Of a DNA stretch of 64,000 bases, positions 13,162-21,860 are shown piece after piece (position 1 is the stretch's first letter; the number at the start of each line of letters is the position of its first letter). The notes beneath the pieces were generated by a model that worked only from the letters and a program-made list of their open reading frames with translations, was not told where the DNA came from and searched no databases. The position numbers and the translations under genes were made by a program. Origin of the DNA: Colias croceus. Lineage: Eukaryota > Arthropoda > Insecta > Lepidoptera > Pieridae. The stretch is taken from assembly GCF_905220415.1 (NCBI RefSeq), contig NC_059538.1, positions 3,596,001 through 3,660,000 on the forward strand, read 5' to 3'.

Positions 13162-14852
13162 CCTCCCTCCTTAAGTGCGAAATTATCGGTTTGTTCATTT
13201 TTAATAACTATCCGATGATTTCGCAGACACATTACATTTAATATCTTATAACGAAGTAAGTAAAGTAAAAATAGAATTACAAGTACAAATATTAAAAATA
13301 GAGACGTAAAGCCTAAAGTAGCACTGAATCTAAAATTTCTTTCACTGTTAACCATTTCACTATCACTGAACACTGATTGCTTTAATATCGTTGACATATA
13401 TTTAACTTCGTCCAAGTTGATTCCTCGCATATTGAGTACACGTGTACTGGATAATGTTGGAGTTCTATTCACAGGTAATTGCGGCAAAACTATAATTTTT
13501 GTTGGTTCTACCGGATCATTCTCAGTGATTACTTGGTGAGGGCGAATCGTTATATTCTGGATCTCGATGCTACATGGTTCGTCGATGGTCATTATGTATG
13601 TGCCCACGACAGGATATTTGCTGACATCACCATTGCAAATTTGAGTCAGAGTATTTCTGTATTTTGAGAAAAGTATCCAACTTATAGATGTGATTCTTTG
13701 CATTCTCACATTCTCTATATTGATTAGCTGTTGTTCGCAGTGCATTGGGTTTCCTTCAAATTTAAGCAGTTGTTCTATGCAAGTAGTTTCAGGATAAGGC
13801 GTTTGATTTCGTTCATCGCATAGAAATTGTTCTCCAGCAGCGAGCGATCGGCACGGTTTTACGATCGGTAAGTATTTCATCCCCTTTGCCAACAGGTAAG
13901 GATATTTAGGAAAAATGGAAAGGGTTTTACTATCGGATGCACGGTACATAGGTATAGAGTATAATTTGTAATAGTTATAAGTATAATTATCTGTAATTGG
14001 AACCTCCATTATGAACGTAATCTGGTTTTGTTTAATATACGATTTAACATTAATAGTTTCTTCTAGTTTTACTAAGTTTGCCTCACTCGCTTTAAACACT
14101 AAATTTTCAGTTTGAGATATAAGAATTAAATGTTGCAACAACTCAGTAGAATTAATAATACTTTGATGTAGTATGGATACTTTACTAAATGCTAGAGCAG
14201 TCTCTATTTCTCCTAATTTTATAAAAATAGTACGAAAGTTACTTACAAATAAATTTAAAAGGCTTACAACATAAGTAGTATAAACCCAATGATTATCCTT
14301 AGATGCTAATTCCTTAATCATAGATTCTACAATTTTTAAACGCTTATCTAATATTTTAGAATTTTGATTTAAGACTTCAGTAGAATTGATAAAACTATCG
14401 AGCATTTTAGATATTAAAGTAATTTTATTTCTAATGATAGTTTGATCGTTTTCAAGTTTAGCGGTAAGTTTATCGTATCTCATTGCATCACTATAGTCTA
14501 AATTTCCGGTTATAATTTTAATTAAGGAGCCTAGAGGATTGAGGATTCCTCTCTTGACACGTTTGTGTGGGACTAACTGTTCATATTTCTGAATCGTTAT
14601 GTCACGAATATATTCAGCGTGATATTTTGCCACTTGAAAATCGTGTAAGTATGAAATATTCTTATTAATTAAACTATCGAATTCACTGTATTTGCTAATA
14701 ATAAAATTTAAGTCATCATTAATCTTATCTAAATTTAAAACCTTAATTATAGTCCAATAGTCTGTTTGAAGATATGCTTGCCCTTCTTTCACAGGATAAA
14801 TTCCCGGGTTATGTAGAAGAGGTTGTAGTCGAAGGGCCAGCGCGGACCTCAT
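13125..14852 (-). CDS. env: Env (baculovirus-F-like fusion glycoprotein)
   Basis: Type I membrane fusion protein of the errantivirus type, which on virus-like particles would drive membrane fusion. The frame is about 575 codons and unbroken. A furin-type site RVKR lies near residue 100, followed by a Gly/Leu/Ile-rich segment typical of the fusion peptide of F-like Env. A coiled-coil-like Leu/Ile/Asn region follows. One strong membrane segment lies near residues 514-534, with a tail of about 42 residues. The first ATG is at 14852, but no convincing signal peptide follows it. In-frame codons upstream add a hydrophobic stretch, and a possible 3' splice site (CGCAG/G, near 14871) suggests translation from a spliced mRNA, as known for gypsy env. 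The frame overlaps the end of pol by 44 bases and ends inside the 3' LTR. No internal stop is seen. Confidence 0.85.
   Translation of the reverse strand: MRSALALRLQPLLHNPGIYPVKEGQAYLQTDYWTIIKVLNLDKINDDLNFIISKYSEFDSLINKNISYLHDFQVAKYHAEYIRDITIQKYEQLVPHKRVKRGILNPLGSLIKIITGNLDYSDAMRYDKLTAKLENDQTIIRNKITLISKMLDSFINSTEVLNQNSKILDKRLKIVESMIKELASKDNHWVYTTYVVSLLNLFVSNFRTIFIKLGEIETALAFSKVSILHQSIINSTELLQHLILISQTENLVFKASEANLVKLEETINVKSYIKQNQITFIMEVPITDNYTYNYYKLYSIPMYRASDSKTLSIFPKYPYLLAKGMKYLPIVKPCRSLAAGEQFLCDERNQTPYPETTCIEQLLKFEGNPMHCEQQLINIENVRMQRITSISWILFSKYRNTLTQICNGDVSKYPVVGTYIMTIDEPCSIEIQNITIRPHQVITENDPVEPTKIIVLPQLPVNRTPTLSSTRVLNMRGINLDEVKYMSTILKQSVFSDSEMVNSERNFRFSATLGFTSLFLIFVLVILFLLYLLRYKILNVMCLRNHRIVIKNEQTDNFALKEGGVTHPPQPSVLG
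13162..13172 (-). promoter_or_regulatory. Polypurine tract
   Basis: On the minus strand AAGGAGGGAGG lies directly next to the 3' LTR. This is the expected place for the plus-strand DNA primer of an LTR element. It is also part of the env coding sequence (Lys-Glu-Gly-Gly). Confidence 0.8.
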
Positions 14853-16614
14853 CACTATCAGCCAACACCACCTGCGGAGGGCGTTTTACATTTATAATAG
14901 GGACCTTAGTCTTCCTTTTACCAATCTCTATCGGTACAACGTTCCTTGAACCTTGTCCTATAACCTTAGCTTTATGGAATCGCGGCTTATCCTTGCTTTT
15001 TCGCTTATTAACGTCTTTCGCAAATATAATTTTTCCTGATGGGAGATTGATTTGATCTTCTCCACCTCTCCTATCCTTTACTTTTTGCTTAGTTTCGATC
15101 ATTTTCTCTGCTAAATGTTTATATAGAACCTTTAGACGTTTGGCATGATCCTTAACTAATTGCTGTATATAATGCTGCTCGAAATCAGCGTTAAATAAGC
15201 TACCTGAATCCGTGTGACCAAATACGACTTCAAAAGGGGTTAAGCCCGTAACTGAATGAATTGAACTATTATAGGCAATAATTGAATACATCATTACTGA
15301 TACTGCATCCGTGCATTTCTCTTCATATTTCGCACATCTATAAATTTCACTAATGGTCGAATGTAAACGCTCAATTAATCCCATTGAATTAGGATTATTA
15401 GGTGAGCCGATATGAAGCTCAATTTTATGTAAATTCAAAAATTCTTTCATTAGCTCGTTGTTAAATTCACTACCGGGATCTGAACTAATCTTTCTAGGGG
15501 TGCCGTAAAACGAAAAATACTTCATGAGTGCACGTACTACCTCTGCCGTTGATCTATTGTCTATTGGAATGGCTTGACCTAACTTACTAAATGCGTCGAT
15601 AATAGTTAAGTAATAATTTCCTTCTATCTGAAAAATATCAATAAATATTTCTTGGAACGGCGCGTCTTGTGTTTGAGTTAATTGTAAAATAGGTTTAAAT
15701 GGATTACGATCATACTTCATTTTAGAACACGTTTCACAAGCATTAATAAGGGCTGAAATAGTTTCCTGCATATTGTGCCAAAAATAATTTCTACGTATAC
15801 TTGCTAGAGTCTCTTTAATACCGCGGTGACACGTTTTGCCTTGATGGTGTTTTATTATAATAGCCTTTTGTTCCTTCTCATCTTCTATAAAAACTACACG
15901 CTCCGTACATTCAAATAGCAATACTGTATCCTTTCTAAATAATTCTATGACAATGCTAGTGAATTGTTTGCGATGTTCATCATCTTCGAAATAAATGAAA
16001 TACTTAACTTTCGGTTTAATATACTCTTTTAAAAATTGTTTTACTAGATCCGGGTTATTAGTAGGCAAGAATACTTCTAAAACCTTTTGCTTTTCACGTG
16101 AAAGGTCGTGAACTTGCATTTCGTTCTTAAACCACGTATATACTAGAATTTGATTTGGTTTTGTGTCTATTGCTTCATGTAATATAGGTATACCGGACGA
16201 TTCTACTATATTAGCTGAATGAACTGTATCAGATTTCGACGTTATAGATGGTGACCTGACTGGGTAGTCACATGTTCTAGGAGAACTCAGCGCCGTTAGA
16301 GTTTCAGAGTCGGGAATAGATATCGTTTCACTAGAATCGCGTTCTGATATAGTAATTGTACTAGAGTCGTTACGCGTTCTTGGCCTATTGTCTCTATCGC
16401 CTATATTAACAACCATAGATTCGTTTTCGTTATCGGAATGCGTAGCGTTAACCCTAATTTTAGATAAAGCGTCCGTGTTTAAATTTTGCTTCCCAGTATC
16501 AATCATAAATTTGGAATTAATTTCAGGAATATAAATGTGTGGCAATTTCAGATTTGGATCGCAATTTGATTCTATGATTTTTTCTTGGTAGAGGCTTTCG
16601 TTTGAAAATTTTTT
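14809..16614 (-). CDS. pol: Truncated Pol: protease stub, RNase H end, integrase
   Basis: The frame lies -1 to gag and would be entered by frameshift in the 43-base overlap. Counting from the TTG at 16545, residues 1-18 are the protease start through the catalytic DTG. The next residues (GKQN..TDALSKI, to about 30) match the extreme end of RNase H. Everything between is absent, so no RT motifs exist. A polar Ser/Asn/Asp-rich linker follows. The integrase then looks complete: zinc site H234, H240, C270, C273; catalytic D303, D356 and E392 with exact D-35-E spacing; then a basic C-terminal module. Errantivirus Pol is normally over 1000 residues, so several hundred are missing. The product could be a Gag-integrase fusion but cannot make cDNA. 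Confidence 0.88.
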   Translation of the reverse strand, partial: KKFSNESLYQEKIIESNCDPNLKLPHIYIPEINSKFMIDTGKQNLNTDALSKIRVNATHSDNENESMVVNIGDRDNRPRTRNDSSTITISERDSSETISIPDSETLTALSSPRTCDYPVRSPSITSKSDTVHSANIVESSGIPILHEAIDTKPNQILVYTWFKNEMQVHDLSREKQKVLEVFLPTNNPDLVKQFLKEYIKPKVKYFIYFEDDEHRKQFTSIVIELFRKDTVLLFECTERVVFIEDEKEQKAIIIKHHQGKTCHRGIKETLASIRRNYFWHNMQETISALINACETCSKMKYDRNPFKPILQLTQTQDAPFQEIFIDIFQIEGNYYLTIIDAFSKLGQAIPIDNRSTAEVVRALMKYFSFYGTPRKISSDPGSEFNNELMKEFLNLHKIELHIGSPNNPNSMGLIERLHSTISEIYRCAKYEEKCTDAVSVMMYSIIAYNSSIHSVTGLTPFEVVFGHTDSGSLFNADFEQHYIQQLVKDHAKRLKVLYKHLAEKMIETKQKVKDRRGGEDQINLPSGKIIFAKDVNKRKSKDKPRFHKAKVIGQGSRNVVPIEIGKRKTKVPIINVKRPPQVVLADSDEVRAGPSTTTSST

Positions 16615-17765
16615 TCATCAGACGGAAGCACATTAATGTCTTGAGTATCGTCAGTGGGTGTATAAATCTCATTCTCATCGTATTCGTAATTCGTATCGTA
16701 AGGATTACAGCCATAGTAATTCGTATAGTCGTAAGGATTATAGCTATAGTAATTCGTATAGTCGTAAGGATTGTAGTCATAGTAATAATTGTCATTATAC
16801 AGTAAGTCGGTTTCGTTCACTCTAAAACCTGGCTGAGTTATATTTTGTGGTCGAGGGGGTGCTGTCCTCATGGAAATGTCAGTAGTCTCAAAGTGGTTAT
16901 TTTGAGGAGGTCTTTGACCAAAATTCTGTGGCGTTATACCAAAAGTTTGAGGAGGCCTATAACCAAATTGTGGATTTTGATTGAATGAAGGCCTATACCC
17001 GAACTGTGGGTTTTTATTAAACGGTTGTTGAGGTGTAAATTTAAAACCAAATTTTGCCTGCTGTGCATTTTGAGGTACATTTGGTATCCCAAAATTAAAT
17101 CTTTGTTGAGGATTATTTTGTAAAAATTGGGGCACCGTAACGTTAGGCGTTTGCCTCGGCAGCGTTGTATTATTGTGGATACGATTGCGCGATTGGTATT
17201 GCTCGTGAAAATTAACTTCTTCTAAAACGATTTCTAAAGCCTGTTCTAATGTACTAGGTGATTTCAGTCTTACAATACGCACCATGCTTTCGGGCAAATT
17301 ATATAAGAAAACGTTCAGGGCTGTATGATTATAAATCGCAATTTTCGCGCGTTTAATTTCCATATCTACCGATAAATTTACCTTCGATATTAATAATGAT
17401 CGAATATTCTGTATCCTATTACAAAATTCAAGGTAACTTTCGCCGGATTTAATTTTACAGGACTCGAGAGAGATTTTTATGCAATCCTCACTACGCGGAT
17501 CACCAAAATGCTGTTCTAGTAATTCCTTTAAAGCGGGCCAAGTATTAATGTCTTCGCGCTCCGATAATAACGCGGCGGCATCGCCTATTAATCTACTAGT
17601 TATGGCATGTAAAACGTAAATATTCTGTTCTTCATGCCCTCTAAATTTATTAATTATATATTCACATTTTCGAAAGAATAAATTCAAAATTCTTTTGTCT
17701 CCACCAAAAAGAGGAATAAGCTTTAACATATCACTCGGAATTGTTATTACGTTTACGCTTTCCAT
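16572..17765 (-). CDS. gag: Gag of errantivirus-like element
   Basis: Structural protein that would form the particle core. The ATG at 17765 (AAC-ATG-G context) is preferred over the TTG at 17810. This gives 397 residues. The N-terminal half (FGGDKRILNLFFRKCEYI, then a run with LLEQHFGDPRSEDCIKISL) resembles the gag core region of Ty3/gypsy errantiviruses. The C-terminal half is low complexity: Asn/Pro/Gln/Phe-rich repeats (NPQFGYRP twice), then Tyr-rich repeats (NPYDYTNYY). No CCHC zinc knuckle is seen, as is usual for errantivirus Gag. It precedes pol and overlaps it by about 43 bases. The frame is intact. Confidence 0.82.
   Translation of the reverse strand: MESVNVITIPSDMLKLIPLFGGDKRILNLFFRKCEYIINKFRGHEEQNIYVLHAITSRLIGDAAALLSEREDINTWPALKELLEQHFGDPRSEDCIKISLESCKIKSGESYLEFCNRIQNIRSLLISKVNLSVDMEIKRAKIAIYNHTALNVFLYNLPESMVRIVRLKSPSTLEQALEIVLEEVNFHEQYQSRNRIHNNTTLPRQTPNVTVPQFLQNNPQQRFNFGIPNVPQNAQQAKFGFKFTPQQPFNKNPQFGYRPSFNQNPQFGYRPPQTFGITPQNFGQRPPQNNHFETTDISMRTAPPRPQNITQPGFRVNETDLLYNDNYYYDYNPYDYTNYYSYNPYDYTNYYGCNPYDTNYEYDENEIYTPTDDTQDINVLPSDEKNFQTKASTKKKS
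16608..16614 (-). promoter_or_regulatory. Candidate -1 frameshift site AAAAAAT
   Basis: In the gag frame the codons read GAA AAA AAT, giving the heptamer A AAA AAT, a possible slippery site. The pol frame opens just after a TGA at 16617-16615, so slippage here leads directly into the protease stub. A downstream stem or pseudoknot was not established. Confidence 0.5.
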
Positions 17766-18468
17766 GTTAAATAAGTACAGAGTAATTAAAGTTCTGAAGT
17801 CTTTAACCAATTACAATAATTTCGAATTATAAAAATCACACACACACAGAAATCAATTTAAAACACAATATAATAAAAATTTAAATATAGCACAATAAAA
17901 AAATTATATGTTATCAATTACTATAAAAATTAAAACTTGAAGTAAAGTGAATCACATATAAAATATAAAATTTATTAATTGAATTACGATCAATTTTGAG
18001 ATCATTTAAATCAATTAATATTAATATTTCTTTATGCAAAAATTCATTTACTTTTCTTATGTAAAACTTTTATTTAAGTTACACTCTATAGCTAATTAGT
18101 CTGTGCAGAGTTTTATGCAAGACAATTCTTAGAATTAAATACGATATTCCTTATTGTATAAGTTATAACTAATTACTGATTTAATAGAATTTCATATTAA
18201 AACCAGATCCGTTATAATGAGAGACGTTCAATCCCAAAATAACAGTTAAAAAATAATTAAAAGTCAAAATTACACTCTCGTGAAAAGGATATAGGAATAT
18301 ATGAGAAAGGATGGCAAAAAGTTTTACTCACCAACCGATCGTCGATCCCATGTCCTCGTCGTGGTCGTTTAACAAATTTATATTTCGGTTCTTTTAGGAT
18401 AGCACGGCCTTTATAGCAATGTTCTAGGGCTAATTTTGAAGACCTCTAGGCATGCAGACCTTATGTGG
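17766..18468 (-). other. 5' leader of the LTR element
   Basis: About 0.7 kb between the primer site and the gag ATG, AT-rich and without a long frame. In errantiviruses such a leader carries the packaging signal and the env splice donor. Neither can be pinpointed by eye here. Confidence 0.6.
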
Positions 18469-18488
18469 CTATCCTACCGGCTGCGCCA
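18469..18488 (-). promoter_or_regulatory. Primer binding site, tRNA-Ser type
   Basis: On the minus strand TGGCGCAGCCGGTAGGATAG begins at the last base of the 5' LTR. It resembles the complement of the 3' end of insect tRNA-Ser, with about two mismatches from my memory of that tRNA. Errantiviruses such as 17.6 and 297 use this primer and share the one-base overlap with the LTR. Confidence 0.75.
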
Positions 18489-18773
18489 GTTAAACTTTGC
18501 GGGAGCGATTTGACTTTTTTAAAAAAAGAAATAAAATAAAATTAAAATTAAACTTATTTAATTACTTAACTATAACAAGTGGACGATTTGGAGTCACAAA
18601 TGTTAATGCCAGAATTACATGCAATGATACAAGCGATACCTTATTGCGAAACAAATGTTTTCCATTATGTGGAATGCTTATGTTAAATTGCAAGAACTTT
18701 CCGGTGGTCTTGCTGAGGCCAGCGGAAGGCTATTGCTCAACCTAACACAGAGGGTTGGGGTGGATGCGTAACT
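18488..18773 (-). repeat. 5' LTR of errantivirus-like element
   Basis: 286 bases, same sequence and ends as the 3' LTR. In the element's direction it should hold the promoter. No TATA box can be singled out in the AT-rich part. Confidence 0.92.
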
Positions 18774-18777
18774 ATCT

Positions 18778-19753
18778 TAATAACTTGTTACTCGGATCTC
18801 CGAGCTCAAAACTGTACTGAGTTGTTACGAAAATAATATAAGACTTTACTCAATGTAAGTGCATTAGATGTGCCTGAGAAAGAAGACGTGGGTGGCACCT
18901 GTTGCCTTGGCGACCGCCCCTCGACGAGATTGGAGCATAGATTAATATAAAACTTTGTTATCTTGTATGCTTGATGTAATAAAGGCGAATAGATGCGTTT
19001 CCAATTACTTGTTAACATATGTGATCATATTGTGTATATTGTGTTCAGCCATTATTATTACAAGGATCAATTAAGGATTAAGATCATCGAAATATCATGC
19101 ACATTTTGCGTTTTGAGTATTGTAGATTGGTTTGTTTTATTATTAACATTTATAACGGCTAACGGATTACGAAATTTTGTTTTATTCTTGATAGTATTTA
19201 TTATAGAAGCTCTATCTAAAGAGTGATTTAAATAACATTTTTATTATTTCAGTTTGTTTACAGGAGAATTAACCATATCCTTACAATATACATCAGTTAG
19301 ATGTTAGAAAATAAAAACAGCGCAAGTATTCTCAATTTTTCTCAAATATGAGTGACTTATGACTGACACAACAAAACGAATTTTCTACGGACGTAATTCT
19401 TTTTTGAGAAAAATTATTATATTTCCTTCATGTTTTATGAAGGAACGTAGAACACAATCTCATAAGGCATATAATAGAATAAGCTACATTAAATCTATAC
19501 TGCACATTTTATTAAAAGTTTCAGAAAGCTTAAAGGAAGTAAATCTTTTTTATGCTAGGAATCTGATTTCTTAATCATTAAAGAAAAGCAGACTTATTAT
19601 TTTATCTAATGATTGAAAACTCTTTTATACCTAATGAAGTCAAAAAGGTTTATCTTTGTGCGGATTAGAGATTCTTCGAAATCAGCCATGTTTTTTTTTA
19701 TATTATTGCGAGCGAGTACTTATTCAATGAATTTTGTAAGAAATTTTATGAAG
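18778..19753. other. No gene seen
   Basis: AT-rich flank between the LTR element and the next SINE. Small frames here (18993-19226, 19359-19574) look AT-driven. Confidence 0.45.
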
Positions 19754-19768
19754 CATTGTTATTACCAT

Positions 19769-19981
19769 GACCGCCTCCTTGGTACAGTGGTTGACGCGTG
19801 AGCGTAGAACCGAGGGGTCCTGGGTTCGATTCCCGGTGGAGACGAAGAAAAAAAAATGTCTCGGTCTGGCAGGACACAGTAGGCTGATCACCTACTTGTC
19901 CCTAAAGGAAGTGGATCAGTGAAACAGATGTATGCATAATGCATCTGCCCCTTACCCCACTAGGGGACACGGGACTTCACA
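19769..19981 (+). mobile_element. tRNA-derived SINE with 15-bp target duplication
   Basis: Pol III A box TGGTACAGTGG (about 19780-19790) and B box GGTTCGATTCC (19823-19833) in a tRNA-like 5' half, an A-rich stretch, then a body ending GGGGACACGGGACTTCAC. CATTGTTATTACCAT occurs at 19754-19768 and again at 19982-19996, an exact 15-base target duplication. A diverged member of the same family lies at 39387-39595. Confidence 0.9.
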
Positions 19982-19996
19982 CATTGTTATTACCAT

Positions 19997-20390
19997 ATCA
20001 ATTGTTAGGCTTATATTATTTTTAGTTGTAATAGTTGTATAAAATGAAGTTAAATCAAATAAAAACCTTCGTAAACTTTACAAATAAAGGTGTGTTATTT
20101 ATATTTTTTGTCGACTATTATTTAATAATTAATATTTAAAGTTGCTACGCTTATGAAAATGTTTCAAAGGTTTCCGCTCCATAACAATTAACTGAATCTC
20201 TGTCCTACAGGATTATAATATTTTATAAACCCCTAATTAGTGAAAGCAATAAATTTTTATAATTCCCTCTGTTTCCTTCCCTCATTGCTTTTTAAGAGAA
20301 AATAAAAAGGAGAGGAATCTGGCGACCTCTTTGAAAATACATAATAAAAAAAGCTAATGAAATCAGATATAAATTAAAGTTTAGAAAGTG
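19997..20390. other. No gene seen
   Basis: AT-rich flank with no supported feature. Confidence 0.4.
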
Positions 20391-21010
20391 AATAGACCGG
20401 GAGATATTGACACACAATTTCGAGTCATTTGTAACAGGATGGCGGTTCTACAGGGGTCTTAGTACGCAATGACAAAAAGAAAAATGATGGTGTGAACGCT
20501 GGTACCGGCGGCTTAGTCGCGTGGGCGTTAGTCGAACTCTTCGGAAAAATAGTGAAAGTCAAACAATTTGTAACACAAAAATTTTAGAATTTACCGATAG
20601 CCCATAAAAAAGAAGTAGGCGGTACTGTCATGCCATACTTTTCCGGTGTGACTTACAGCCCGCCATACCGACGCCAATGTGTTGATTTAAAAAAAACAAT
20701 TCAACCATTTGTACCAGGCTAACTTTTGCACAGGTAACCATCGTTGTGCAGCCATTTACGAAAATCGCCGTGCCATACTTTTCGGACGATTCCAAATGGT
20801 CGCCATACCGCTGCAAATCTGCAATTTTTTTTTCTCGCCGAACGATTTGTACCACCTGAAATTTTTTTTTCAACAACTCCTGAATGATTATTATAAATAG
20901 AAGTGTGATAATGCCATACCTGTGGGAGGTGGCGAATGTGTATAAGATTTCTTTTATTGTAAGATGTTATTCGTATTTTGAACGATTTGTAACAGTATGG
21001 CACTAATTTT
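20391..21010 (+). repeat. Degenerate ~140-bp tandem repeat array
   Basis: The anchor ATTTGTAAC or ATTTGTACC recurs at 20427, 20566, 20707, 20845 and 20985, a spacing of 139, 141, 138 and 140 bases. Units also share words such as ATGCCATACTTTTC and CGCCATACCG. Divergence between units is high, so the array is old. Parts of two units recur in reverse complement at 21229-21345 and 21570-21637. Confidence 0.75.
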
Positions 21011-21082
21011 TCCTGTAAGTTTGAGGATCAACGAATATAAATACAAAATTTCAAAGATCTAGGTGTTGGAAATCTTCACTTA

Positions 21083-21103
21083 TTTTTATTTATTTATTTA
21101 TTT
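21083..21103. repeat. (TTTA)n microsatellite beside LINE-like 3' sequence
   Basis: A TTTA run followed by GCCTTTATAATCCATGACATTTA, which resembles the reversed A-rich tail and 3' end of a retroposon. It lies in the spacer between the two inverted satellite arms. Confidence 0.5.
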
Positions 21104-21228
21104 AGCCTTTATAATCCATGACATTTAGATACAGTTTACAACAAAAGATACATAATACATGAAAATATTAAAAATGCAGTTAGGTAAGGCAAATCTCTCC
21201 AAAAATCCAAATGCAATACCTACTGGTA

Positions 21229-21637
21229 CAAAAAGTTTGGCGAAAAAAAATTTTTTGCAGATTTTTGGCGGTATGGCGACCATTTGGAATCGTCCGAAAA
21301 GTATGGCATGGTGATTTTCGTAAATTGCTGCACGACGATGGTTATTAATACAATATTCCACAGGAGAGGTCCAAGGACTGAACCTTGTGGAACACCGCAC
21401 GACACCCTCCTCTCGCTCCACCCAGCCTGAGTAGGATACGCCACAGCCCTGTCCGAAAGATATGATCGCAGTAGGCGCATCATATATTCCGGAACGCGGT
21501 GAAAGTGCAGAGCGTCTAAAATCCTGTCCCACGGCAAGGTGTTAAAGGCATTGGCGATATCCAAGGACCCCTGTAGAACCGCCATCCTGTGACAAATGAC
21601 TCGAAATTTTGTGTCACTATCTCCCGGTCTAGAAATG
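21229..21637 (-). repeat. Inverted satellite arm flanking an R1 fragment
   Basis: 21229-21345 is the reverse complement of about 20736-20860 (for example GGTATGGCGACCATTTGGAA). 21570-21637 is the reverse complement of 20391-20460 (GGATGGCGGTTCTACAGG). The order is mirrored, so the locus is an imperfect inverted repeat with about 370 bases between the arms. Confidence 0.75.
21355..21567 (-). pseudogene. R1-type LINE reverse transcriptase fragment
   Basis: About 71 codons read as an R1-clade RT core. Motif A is LDIANAFNTLPW. The text then runs to motif B, GVPQGSVLGPLLWNI. The palm motif C (YADD) and everything outside this piece are absent. Both ends abut inverted satellite sequence, so the fragment was captured by, or recombined into, the repeat. 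It is not functional by itself. Confidence 0.8.
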
Positions 21638-21710
21638 TCACAATTCACTAGTTCTAACAAGAAAGTATAAAATGCCGTTCCATAAAGAGGCAACGTTAAA
21701 AAGTATAAAT

Positions 21711-21809
21711 TAGAAATTAAAGACTTTTTAACGGATTTTAAACGCGATTTAATCATTATATTATTTTCCCGACGTTTCGAACACTTTACAGCGAGCGTGG
21801 TCACGGGGA
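21711..21809 (-). repeat. PLE terminal repeat (pLTR), 3' copy
   Basis: Read on the minus strand it begins TCCCCGTGACCACG, contains GTTCGAAACGTCGGG and ends TTAATTTCTA. Same sequence as at 24327-24426 and 25488-25577. The GAAACGUC block is the 3' core half of hammerhead ribozymes known in Penelope-like pLTRs. Confidence 0.8.
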
Positions 21810-21860
21810 GACTGAGATGTTGTACGTCTTGACGGTCATTCAAAAATTGTTATTTGTAAA

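Larger units (their letters stand above)
12876..18773 (-). mobile_element. Errantivirus-like LTR retrotransposon, RT-deleted
   Basis: A 5.9-kb Ty3/gypsy-type element on the minus strand. Two 286-base LTRs start AGTTA and end TAACT, and the 4-base duplication ATCT lies on both sides (12872-12875, 18774-18777). Order in its own direction: 5' LTR, tRNA-Ser-type primer site, ~0.7-kb leader, gag, -1 shifted pol, env, purine tract, 3' LTR. The gag-pol-env order with an F-like Env is that of insect errantiviruses. The pol frame lacks most of the protease and all of the reverse transcriptase and RNase H, apart from a few terminal residues. The LTRs appear identical, so insertion was recent. The copy cannot reverse-transcribe itself and would need an intact relative. 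Confidence 0.9.

Noticed and set aside
16523..16795. 90-codon minus frame of Ile/Thr repeats over gag
   Set aside because: Out-of-frame reading of the Tyr/Asn-rich gag repeats.
13125..17765. Integrated baculovirus sequence, because Env resembles the baculovirus F protein
   Set aside because: Gag, integrase, LTRs, primer site and purine tract show an errantivirus-type retroelement. No baculovirus genes are present.
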